NCBI GenBank assembly: GCA_947461985.1
Contig: CANHNT010000114.1
Span: 1 to 6,544 of the forward strand
Length of the DNA: 6,544 nucleotides
Direction of reading: 5' to 3'
Source of the DNA: Bacteroidota bacterium
Lineage (GTDB): Bacteria; Bacteroidota; Bacteroidia; Chitinophagales; Chitinophagaceae
This document shows, in pieces, positions 1 to 5,806 of this stretch. A program made the translations under genes and the position numbers. The notes beneath the pieces were generated by a model that worked only from the letters and a program-made list of their open reading frames with translations, was not told the DNA's origin and ran no database searches. Each line of letters starts with the position of its first letter. Position 1 is the stretch's first letter.

Positions 1-616
1 CTAGCACTTGATATTTTTGTTGGATATATCTAAATGCAGTAGCTGGTTGATCATTTACCATGAGTGTACCACTGCGAACTTCAATTTTATCTCCAGGAAT
101 ACCTACACATCGTTTAATATAATTGTCGGTTTTATCTACTGGATGCGTTACATACTCGTGTGAGTTTTTATCCCAGTTATAATACCGCACTAAATCATAA
201 TAAGTAGGGTTGTTCATTTCTACAAATACGGTATCTCCTTCGGGGAAATTAAAAACCACATCATCATAACGCTCCACATTTTGAAATCCCCACATTCTTT
301 TATAAGGCCATTGAATAGCAGTGCTGTATGGCTTTCCACCAAAAAATGGCATCACATTATGTACAAAAGGAATGGCTAAAGGAGTCATTGGTAAACGAGG
401 TCCATAATGCATTTTGCTCACGAATAAATAATCATTCACTAACAACGATTTTTCCATCGAAGGTGTAGGAATCGTATATGCTTCTATAAAAAAAGTTCGT
501 ATAATGGTAGCTGCTACTATAGCGAAAACGCCTGCATCTAACCATTCTCTTACTATTGATTTTTTTGGTTTTGGTTTTGAATTGTCTTCTTTTTTCTTAA
601 AAAATGGTATGTTCAT
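1..616 (-). CDS. lepB: Signal peptidase I (leader peptidase), 3' end cut by window edge
   Basis: Membrane-anchored serine protease (peptidase family S26) that removes signal peptides from exported proteins on the outer face of the inner membrane. Reading in from ATG 616 gives 205 codons open to the left edge. The N-terminus is Lys-rich (KKK, KPKPKK), then one membrane segment at about residues 27-44. Next comes the serine box PTPSMEKSLLVND with catalytic Ser53, and the lysine box YIKRCVGIPGDKIEV with general-base Lys168. These two boxes identify the family with near certainty. About 115 residues separate Ser and Lys, against about 55 in the E. coli enzyme; long inserts here are common in Bacteroidota. 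The C-terminal part, with the conserved GDNR-type box, lies outside the window. The gene is divergent from the methyltransferase. In many Bacteroidota lepB follows dapB, but here no gene precedes it on its own strand. Confidence 0.95.
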   Translation of the reverse strand, partial: MNIPFFKKKEDNSKPKPKKSIVREWLDAGVFAIVAATIIRTFFIEAYTIPTPSMEKSLLVNDYLFVSKMHYGPRLPMTPLAIPFVHNVMPFFGGKPYSTAIQWPYKRMWGFQNVERYDDVVFNFPEGDTVFVEMNNPTYYDLVRYYNWDKNSHEYVTHPVDKTDNYIKRCVGIPGDKIEVRSGTLMVNDQPATAFRYIQQKYQVL

Positions 617-632
617 ATTTTATTTTGAATCG

Positions 633-662
633 TAAAAGTAATGAATTGAATTTAAAACGAAA
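633..662 (-). promoter_or_regulatory. Weak candidate promoter for lepB
   Basis: Read on the minus strand, TTTC (662-659), 18 bases, then TACTTTTA (640-633) resembles the Bacteroidota pattern TTTG / TAnnTTTG with one mismatch in each box. It ends 16 bases before the lepB start codon, much like the stronger pnt promoter in this window. In such AT-rich sequence a match of this quality can arise by chance, so this is only the best candidate in the gap. Confidence 0.3.
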
Positions 663-725
663 TGTGAAAGTTTATTTATTAGATATGAGATTTGAGAAAT
701 GATGTTTTTTATTGCATATTGCCAA

Positions 726-756
726 TTGATGACTGCTAACTATTTAACTATATTTG
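726..756 (+). promoter_or_regulatory. Bacteroidota-type promoter of the methyltransferase gene
   Basis: TTG at 726-728, a 20-base spacer, then TATATTTG at 749-756, which matches TAnnTTTG at all six fixed positions. This is the primary sigma-factor promoter pattern known from Bacteroides and Flavobacterium. Transcription would be expected to begin a few bases after 756, at or next to ATG 762. That makes the mRNA leaderless or nearly so. It also argues that the further upstream in-frame ATG at 699 is not the real start. Confidence 0.65.
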
Positions 757-761
757 CACCA

Positions 762-1604
762 ATGTTTAATTCTAAAGACATCGCAGATTATTATAATCAA
801 ACGGTTGACCATTATGAAATATGGTGGAACCTTAAAAAATCAATGGCAGTACATTACGGTTATTGGGATGAAAATACAAATTCATTTAACGATGCCTTGA
901 AAAATACCAATCGTATAATGGCAGAATTGGCTCAAATAAAATCGCATCATAACGTTTTAGATGCTGGCTGTGGAGTAGGTGGTGCGGCTTTTTATTTAGC
1001 ATCTACTGTTGGTTGTCATGTTTCAGGAATTACATTGAGCGAAAAACAATTGCAAATAGCCAACAATTTCAAACAAACTTTTGGGGATAAAAATTTAGTT
1101 GATTTTAGCTTACAAGATTTTACTAAAACCAATTTTGAGTCAGCATCTTTTGATGTTATTTGGGGTTGTGAAAGCACTTGTTATGCAAGTCCTAAAATTG
1201 ATTTTATTAACGAGGCCAAACGATTATTAAAACCCAATGGAAAAATAATTATTGCAGATTATTTTGTGGAACCTAAAGGAGAAATTGATAAAGATAAGCA
1301 CATGAAAAATTGGAGTGATTTATGGGCCATTCAAGAGTTTCATAGTCAGCAAAATTTTATTGATGAATTAGCAAAAAATGGTTTTGAAATTGAACAAAAT
1401 ATTAATGTTAGTCAACATATTTTACGTTCATCTAAACGAATGTACAATTCCTATTTAGTAGGGGCGTTGCCCTCTAAAATATATAATTTCTTTAATGACA
1501 CCTCTCGTTTTGGAAAGAAACATTATCAATCGGGTTATTTTCAATATAAAGCTTTGGTGGATGAGTTATGGAGTTATAGAATGTTGGTGGTGAGGAAGAA
1601 ATAA
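762..1604 (+). CDS. Class I SAM-dependent methyltransferase, sterol/tocopherol methyltransferase-like
   Basis: Predicted cytosolic small-molecule methyltransferase of 280 residues; substrate unknown. SAM-binding motif I is VLDAGCGVGGAAFYLA (residues 65-80). It is followed by GITLSEKQLQIAN (89-101), the motif II region with an acidic loop (SLQDF), a FDVIWGCEST motif (130-139), and LLKPNGKIIIADYF (155-168). The GITLS motif, the HYGYWDE segment before the SAM domain (31-37) and the C-terminal tail with Tyr, Lys and Leu-Trp residues are typical of the group holding sterol C-methyltransferases, gamma-tocopherol methyltransferase and cyclopropane synthase-like enzymes. ATG 762 was chosen because a good promoter lies at 726-756 and the 21 extra residues of the longer reading from ATG 699 are hydrophobic and unlike the family. 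No biosynthetic partners are adjacent: lepB is divergent and the next gene convergent, so context does not name a substrate. Lipid, quinone or terpenoid substrates are plausible guesses only. Confidence 0.85.
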   Translation: MFNSKDIADYYNQTVDHYEIWWNLKKSMAVHYGYWDENTNSFNDALKNTNRIMAELAQIKSHHNVLDAGCGVGGAAFYLASTVGCHVSGITLSEKQLQIANNFKQTFGDKNLVDFSLQDFTKTNFESASFDVIWGCESTCYASPKIDFINEAKRLLKPNGKIIIADYFVEPKGEIDKDKHMKNWSDLWAIQEFHSQQNFIDELAKNGFEIEQNINVSQHILRSSKRMYNSYLVGALPSKIYNFFNDTSRFGKKHYQSGYFQYKALVDELWSYRMLVVRKK

Positions 1605-1608
1605 TATT

Positions 1609-2208
1609 TTAACCTCTGCGTCTTTCCAATAAAACCATCATGGTTAAACCCAATTTTACACGTTCTTCTTCACCTAGTTCAAATTCAGATTCTTTAAACA
1701 ATTCAAACTTGCGTCCAAAAAATGAAGGAACTTTTTTGAATGTACAAACCAAAGTACCATCAGGTCTTTTCACGGTATATGAAGGGTTAAATAAATAGCC
1801 GGTAAATATCCCTAAAATAGGCACTTCGCTTAATAATGCATCCCCTACTTTTACCCAAGGATTTTTTTCTTGAATAAGTAAATCTTGGTTTTTATTTTCA
1901 TCAAATAATTCATAGCTGGCTTTCCAAATAGAGCGCCAACCTTTACGAGCAACACTTCCTATTGAATTTCCATCAGGTTTTAAAAAGTTATAAACGGTAT
2001 TGAAATCAATCCATTTGTCGGCTTTAATTTCATACGCAATATCTGTTTCAGATTCGTTTGTAAAAACACGTACATGCTCTTTAAACTTAAACATTTTTTG
2101 CTTCACATAAGCACGAGTTTCGCCTGTAACGTCTTTAACTGTAAAGTCATTATGAAACGTTGTGATATTAAACTTGAACGTTAATGGATATAATTCGTTT
2201 TCTAACAT
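1609..2208 (-). CDS. LURP-one-related / scramblase-like (tubby C-terminal fold) protein
   Basis: A 199-residue protein with no signal peptide, resembling the LURP-one-related and phospholipid-scramblase superfamily (tubby-like beta barrel around a hydrophobic helix). The assignment rests on pattern, not on catalytic residues. Beta-rich units of the type 'F-V-D-x-x-G-x' recur at residues 22-38 (FTVKDVTGETRAYVKQK), about 72-102 (YNFLKPDGNSIGSV, then KASYELFDE) and 143-175 (SYTVKRPDGTLVCTFKK, then GRKFELFKE). The chain ends in a hydrophobic helix (LGLTMMVLLE, 187-196), which in this fold threads the barrel. Bacterial members have no settled function; a membrane-lipid role is suggested only by the fold. 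It is the last gene of the minus-strand run behind pntB, 38 bases after the small unknown gene, and ends 4 bases from the convergent methyltransferase stop. A -7-like element at 2237-2230 could give it its own transcript. The open frame is convincing as a gene; the family call is moderate. Confidence 0.65.
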   Translation of the reverse strand: MLENELYPLTFKFNITTFHNDFTVKDVTGETRAYVKQKMFKFKEHVRVFTNESETDIAYEIKADKWIDFNTVYNFLKPDGNSIGSVARKGWRSIWKASYELFDENKNQDLLIQEKNPWVKVGDALLSEVPILGIFTGYLFNPSYTVKRPDGTLVCTFKKVPSFFGRKFELFKESEFELGEEERVKLGLTMMVLLERRRG

Positions 2209-2229
2209 TTGATTTTATTTTTTATATTT

Positions 2230-2237
2230 CAAATGTA
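2230..2237 (-). promoter_or_regulatory. -7-like element TACATTTG before the LURP-one-like gene
   Basis: On the minus strand TACATTTG matches TAnnTTTG fully and lies 21 bases before the ATG at 2208, leaving room for a short leader. The only nearby TTG (2252-2250) is just 12 bases upstream, too close for a normal -33 box, so half of the promoter is missing. It may be a weak internal promoter or a chance match. Confidence 0.3.
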
Positions 2238-2246
2238 ATTGAAAAG

Positions 2247-2573
2247 TTACAACTTAGATAAGATTTTTTGAATTGATTTTTTGTTATCAGGATTGTATTT
2301 TAATTCAAAAAGAAGGTCTTCAAATATTGAAACTTTGTTTTCGTCAAATTCAAAATCTTTTTTTAAATCGATTATAATTTGTTGGATGTAATTTTCTGCA
2401 TCAATTTTTTCTTGCCCATCAACAATAGAAAAATACATTTTGAGCTGATCATTTAGCACTTGGATTTTCGTATTTTTATCAAATGTAATTCCTTGCAAAC
2501 TATTGCTGTTCCAGTCTTTTACTCCTTTTTTAATCGTAAATTTTAAAAGTTCAGCCAAAATATGTGCAAACAT
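2247..2573 (-). CDS. Hypothetical protein, 108 residues
   Basis: I do not recognise this protein. It is small and predicted mostly helical. It has an N-terminal stretch rich in Leu, Ile and Lys (AELLKFTIKKGVKDW, residues 7-21) and a Lys/Asn-rich, acidic C-terminal half ending in SIQKILSKL. There is no signal peptide, no convincing membrane segment, no cysteine and no metal-binding motif. The frame is open from ATG 2573 to TAA 2247, with an in-frame stop a short way upstream, so no much longer start is possible. It lies 43 bases after pntB and 38 before the LURP-one-like gene on the same strand, which suggests co-transcription. Nothing overlaps it on the other strand, and its codon use looks like that of its neighbours, which supports a real gene. 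Confidence 0.65.
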   Translation of the reverse strand: MFAHILAELLKFTIKKGVKDWNSNSLQGITFDKNTKIQVLNDQLKMYFSIVDGQEKIDAENYIQQIIIDLKKDFEFDENKVSIFEDLLFELKYNPDNKKSIQKILSKL

Positions 2574-2616
2574 TGATTTAGTATTTAATGTAATCTAACA
2601 AATCAATATATCCATT

Positions 2617-4089
2617 TTACAATGCTTTCAACTCAGCCACTAAATCTTGCAACACTTTTTTAGCATCACCAAAAAGCATCGATGTTTTTGGTTGGAAGAA
2701 CAAAGCATTTTCAATACCAGCATAACCAGGTTTCATACTGCGTTTATTTACAATTACATGTTTTGCATCTTCTACTTCTAAAATCGGCATGCCATAAATA
2801 GGAGAGGCAGGATCATTTTTTGCAGCAGGGTTCACTACATCATTGGCTCCTAAAATCAAGACCACATCGGTTTGTGCAAACTCTGGATTAATTTCTTCCA
2901 TCTCTTTTAATTTCTCATAAGGAACATCGGCTTCAGCTAATAACACGTTCATGTGTCCAGGCATACGACCAGCAACAGGATGAATGGCATAGGTAACTTC
3001 TACCTCTTTTTCTTCCAATACTTTTTCTAGCTCATGACAAATATGTTGAGCTTGTGCCACAGCTAATCCATAACCAGGAACAATGACAATTCGTTTTGAG
3101 TAAGCCATTAAAACAGCTGTGTCCGACATTGAAATTTCTTTGTAAGCACCACCAACTTCTTGTTGAGCAGCACCGTTTTTATTTCCACCAAATGCACCCA
3201 CAATTACATTTGTTAACGAACGATTCATGGCTTTACACATTAAAATAGTTAAAATGGTTCCAGCGCTTCCTACTAAAATTCCACCAGTTAACATCACAGG
3301 ATTCGAATATAAGAAACCACCACAAGCAGCAGCAACTCCCGTAAAAGAATTTAATAAAGAAATGACCACAGGCATATCGGCTCCACCAATGGGCATCACA
3401 AATAAAATACCATACAATGCAGAAACACCAAATAACGCCCAAAATAAAACAGTGATATCAATACCCGTAAAACCAGTAACCATAGCGGCTAATAAGCCTA
3501 CAATAATTAATAATAATCCAATATTAATAACTTGTTGAGCAGGTAAAGTTCTATCATTCAAATTGCCATTTAATTTACCAAAAGCAATCATCGAACCAAA
3601 GAAAGAAACAGTGCCAATAACAAGACCTAAAAGAATAGTGAAAAGTATTAATGAAGGATTAGAATATGTTGTTACAAGTTTAATTATAGAATTTAATGCT
3701 TCTGTAATTGTGCTTGTTGTTTCAGTATTTGCTTGTTTATGCATTAAATGTTTGAACTCTACTATAGAAATAATAGCCGCACAAGCACCACCCATCCCAT
3801 TAAACAAACTCACCATTTGAGGCATACCAGTCATTTGAACACGTTTAGCCATCATGGTTCCAATGACAGTTCCAATAATTAAGCCTCCAAAAATCCAAGG
3901 ATAATTGCCTAAATAATTCCCACTATCATCTTTGTATAAAAAGATGGTTGCTAAAATAGCAATGGTCATTCCAACAGCTGCATATAAATTTCCTTTACGA
4001 GCCGTATCAGGATGTGAAAGCATTTTTAATCCAACGATGAAAGAAATACTGCCTATTAAATAACTTAGTAATAATATAAAGTTTTGCAT
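2617..4089 (-). CDS. pntB: NAD(P) transhydrogenase subunit beta (membrane domain and NADP-binding domain III)
   Basis: Beta subunit of the proton-translocating transhydrogenase (NADH + NADP+ to NAD+ + NADPH, driven by inward proton flow), in the inner membrane. Residues 1-300 are membrane domain II, with about nine hydrophobic helices. They include MPQMVSLFNGMGG (89-101), GGADMPVVISLLNSFTG (235-251; Asp238 and Asn247 match conserved E. coli Asp213 and Asn222) and CKAMNRSLTNVIVGAFGG (285-302). Residues 330-490 are domain III, the NADP(H) site: VPGYGLAVAQAQ (337-348), HPVAGRMPGHMNVLLAEA (370-387), GANDVVNPAA (414-423), GMPILEV (433-439) and KRSMKPGYAGIEN (449-461). All signature motifs are intact. 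It is 490 residues against 462 in E. coli. Part of the excess is a polar, Thr-rich loop with extra residues at about 113-145. The E. coli channel His91 position is Asn98 here. Third gene of the pnt operon, 55 bases after pntAB. Confidence 0.98.
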   Translation of the reverse strand: MQNFILLLSYLIGSISFIVGLKMLSHPDTARKGNLYAAVGMTIAILATIFLYKDDSGNYLGNYPWIFGGLIIGTVIGTMMAKRVQMTGMPQMVSLFNGMGGACAAIISIVEFKHLMHKQANTETTSTITEALNSIIKLVTTYSNPSLILFTILLGLVIGTVSFFGSMIAFGKLNGNLNDRTLPAQQVINIGLLLIIVGLLAAMVTGFTGIDITVLFWALFGVSALYGILFVMPIGGADMPVVISLLNSFTGVAAACGGFLYSNPVMLTGGILVGSAGTILTILMCKAMNRSLTNVIVGAFGGNKNGAAQQEVGGAYKEISMSDTAVLMAYSKRIVIVPGYGLAVAQAQHICHELEKVLEEKEVEVTYAIHPVAGRMPGHMNVLLAEADVPYEKLKEMEEINPEFAQTDVVLILGANDVVNPAAKNDPASPIYGMPILEVEDAKHVIVNKRSMKPGYAGIENALFFQPKTSMLFGDAKKVLQDLVAELKAL

Positions 4090-4096
4090 TTATTTT

Positions 4097-4161
4097 AATT
4101 TGTAATTTGAAAATTTGAATTGCTCCATTTTGGGATTTGGAATTTTACTTTTTGGAATTTT
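4097..4161. repeat. Iterated AATTTG / TTTGGAATTTT short repeats in the pntAB-pntB gap
   Basis: On the plus strand AATTTG occurs at 4097, 4104 and 4112 (steps of 7 and 8 bases), followed by GGGATTTGG at 4132-4140. The 11-base word TTTGGAATTTT then occurs exactly twice, at 4136-4146 and 4151-4161. In the sense of the operon this is an array of CAAATT and TTCCAAA words leading into the pntB start. The second copy lies inside the last codons of pntAB. There is no dyad symmetry strong enough for a hairpin terminator. Whether this is a dispersed genomic repeat or simple AT-rich drift cannot be decided from one window. Confidence 0.45.
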
Positions 4162-4465
4162 TCTTTTTGCTGAACATTTCCAACATTCTATCTGTTACCA
4201 CAAAACCACCTACCACATTGAGCGTACCTAAAGTAACGGCTAAAAATCCTAAGGTCAAAACTAAATAATCGTTACTTTCTGCTTGGCCCATCACAATAAT
4301 AGCACCAATTACAACCACTCCATGAATGGCATTGGCTCCACTCATTAAAGGAGTGTGCAACACAGAAGGTACACGAGAAATAACTTCTATTCCTAAAAAA
4401 ATAGATAAGATAACAATCGTAATCATGTTATAATTTGAGCTAAAAAAAATGAATATTGCGTCCAT
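4145..4465 (-). CDS. pntAB: NAD(P) transhydrogenase subunit alpha, part 2 (small membrane subunit)
   Basis: Small membrane subunit of the split transhydrogenase, matching the C-terminal membrane part of the E. coli PntA chain. It has 106 residues and three predicted helices at about 13-31, 44-60 and 67-91. The family signature HTPLMSGANAIHG (37-49) precedes and enters the second helix, and GGFVVTDRMLEMF (86-98) closes the third, followed by a Lys-rich tail (SKKKNSKK). A histidine, His48, sits in the second helix where E. coli PntA has Ser (NAISG). I read it as the proton-path histidine of enzymes such as that of Thermus. Three helices fit the alpha-2 subunit of three-gene transhydrogenases. 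It lies between pntAA (45-base gap) and pntB (55-base gap) on the same strand, as expected for an operon. Confidence 0.96.
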   Translation of the reverse strand: MDAIFIFFSSNYNMITIVILSIFLGIEVISRVPSVLHTPLMSGANAIHGVVVIGAIIVMGQAESNDYLVLTLGFLAVTLGTLNVVGGFVVTDRMLEMFSKKKNSKK

Positions 4466-4470
4466 ATAAA

Positions 4471-4502
4471 TAATGTTTAATTTTTTATGATTAATGTTTA
4501 AT
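4471..4502. repeat. Direct repeat of 11 bases with 21-base period in the pntAA-pntAB gap
   Basis: TAATGTTTAAT occurs exactly at 4471-4481 and again at 4492-4502 on the plus strand. In the sense of the operon this is ATTAAACATTA twice, the second copy ending 5 bases before the pntAB start codon. The 21-base period is two turns of the helix, a spacing seen in tandem protein-binding sites, but the words are AT-rich and lie inside an operon. A simple tandem duplication is equally possible. Confidence 0.5.
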
Positions 4503-4510
4503 GTGTCTAA

Positions 4511-5623
4511 TTAGCACAATGAAAGAACTCGTTCGTTCACAATTTTGCCATCATGCGTAATACATGTTCCTTTAATTAAATCGTCTTCAAAATTTAAATT
4601 GATATTGCCTTCTGCATCAATCATTAATTTCAAAAAGTTTAAAATGTTTTTGCCATAAACCTTACTTGCATCACTTGCTTGCATCGAAGGAAGATTTGAA
4701 TTTCCAATAATTGTTACACCATTGACAACCACTGTTTCGTTGTTTTTGGTATGGTCTGTATTTCCTCCTGTTGAGGCCGCTAAATCTATAATCACAGAAC
4801 CTGATCGCATGTTGGCTATCATTTCTTTGGTAATTAAAATAGGCGCTTTTTTGCCAGGTATTTGAGCTGTAGAAATTATAATATCAGCTTTTGCAGCACT
4901 GTCAGCAATTTTTTGTTTTTGGCGTTGCAAAAATTCTTCGCTTTGTTCTACAGCATAACCTCCTGCTTTACTGGCATCGGCTGCACCTTCTACTTCCACA
5001 AATTTTGCACCCAAACTCATTACCTCTTCTTTTACTGCCGGACGAGTATCAAATACTTCAACCACAGCACCTAATCTTTTTGAAGTGGCTATGGCTTGTA
5101 AACCTGCAACACCAGCACCTAAAATCAACATTTTAGCTGGAGCAATACTTCCTGCAGCCGTCATAAACATAGGAAAATATCGACTGTAAGTGGTAGCTGC
5201 TAATAACACGGCTTTATATCCAGCAATGTTTGCTTGACTACTCAAAACATCCATCGATTGTCCACGAGTTGTACGAGGAATGGTGTCCATGCTAAACGTT
5301 GTATAACCTGAGGCACTCCAATCTTTCATTAAATTAAAATTGAATAAAGGTTGATAGACGCCTAATACAACTGCTTTGTTTTTGAAACTATTTTCTATGG
5401 GTTGGTTGATAGACAATAAAATATCGGCTTTAGAAATCACATCATTTCTTGATGAAATAGTTGCACCAACATGTTTATAATCATCATCACTGGCAAAAGA
5501 ATGGTCACCTGCACCATTTTCAACAACCACCTCAACTTTTAATTTGATAAAATTTGCAACCACTTCAGGTAAAGCCGAAACCCTGTTTTCGCCTTGTGGT
5601 TCTTTCAATATTCCTATTGTCAT
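4511..5623 (-). CDS. pntAA: NAD(P) transhydrogenase subunit alpha, part 1 (soluble NAD(H)-binding domain I)
   Basis: Peripheral cytoplasmic subunit that binds NAD(H) and exchanges hydride with domain III of PntB. It has 370 residues with the two-lobed fold shared with alanine dehydrogenase. The N-terminus (TIGILKEPQGENRVSALP, 2-19) carries the conserved ligand-site Lys and Arg. The hydride-site loop is RGQSMDVLSSQANIAGY (120-136) with Arg120, Gln122 and Asp125. The Rossmann motif is LILGAGVAGLQAI (166-178), followed by VFDTRP (190-195), whose Asp192 fits NAD over NADP. The mobile loop holds GGYA (221-224), and IIISTAQIPGKKAPILI (248-264) and IIDLAASTGGN (278-288) complete the site. There is no membrane segment. 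The chain ends in soluble sequence, so alpha is split as in Rhodospirillum rubrum and Thermus, unlike the single E. coli PntA. First gene of the operon, with a promoter-like site 17 bases upstream of its ATG. Confidence 0.98.
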   Translation of the reverse strand: MTIGILKEPQGENRVSALPEVVANFIKLKVEVVVENGAGDHSFASDDDYKHVGATISSRNDVISKADILLSINQPIENSFKNKAVVLGVYQPLFNFNLMKDWSASGYTTFSMDTIPRTTRGQSMDVLSSQANIAGYKAVLLAATTYSRYFPMFMTAAGSIAPAKMLILGAGVAGLQAIATSKRLGAVVEVFDTRPAVKEEVMSLGAKFVEVEGAADASKAGGYAVEQSEEFLQRQKQKIADSAAKADIIISTAQIPGKKAPILITKEMIANMRSGSVIIDLAASTGGNTDHTKNNETVVVNGVTIIGNSNLPSMQASDASKVYGKNILNFLKLMIDAEGNINLNFEDDLIKGTCITHDGKIVNERVLSLC

Positions 5624-5640
5624 TTGTTTAAATTATTGGT

Positions 5641-5672
5641 TAAACCTACTAAATGTTTTTCATTTTTTCAAA
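5641..5672 (-). promoter_or_regulatory. Likely promoter of the pnt operon
   Basis: On the minus strand TTTG (5672-5669), a 20-base spacer, then TAGGTTTA (5648-5641). This fits the Bacteroidota -33/-7 pattern with one mismatch (last base of TAnnTTTG) and has the same spacing as the methyltransferase promoter. The -7 box ends 17 bases before the pntAA start, so the leader would be about 10-14 bases, too short for a riboswitch or attenuator. In the other direction, the rest of the gap up to the TonB gene at 5807 holds no equally good promoter. TATTTTTT at 5763-5770 is the nearest thing to a -7 box for that gene, without a proper -33 TTG. Confidence 0.5.
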
Positions 5673-5806
5673 TTCAAAAAAACTTTTATTTTTTTATGGA
5701 AATAATAAATTATTTACATCCTAGTTATAAAGAAAGAATAAATGGAATAACGTTTACCTAAATATTTTTTATGGATTGATTTTTTACTTCATCAAAAACA
5801 AATAAA

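Noticed and set aside
1596..1615. Possible bidirectional terminator between the convergent stops
   Set aside because: Only four bases separate the stop codons and the AT-rich sequence around them forms no GC-containing hairpin, so I cannot support a terminator.
3227..3820. Plus-strand frames (3227-3538, 3563-3820) and a second minus-strand frame (3233-3442) over pntB
   Set aside because: All overlap the pntB membrane domain, which is beyond doubt; the alternative proteins have biased composition and no recognisable motif.
4862..5136. Two overlapping plus-strand open frames over pntAA
   Set aside because: They are shadows of the conserved NAD-binding core of pntAA on the opposite strand, rich in Phe, Leu, His and Cys with no motif.
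5636..5647. Near-palindrome GGTT-A-AACC in the pntAA-TonB gap as an operator
   Set aside because: The arms are only four bases, expected often by chance in this composition, and it overlaps the -7 box of the candidate pnt promoter without further symmetric bases.
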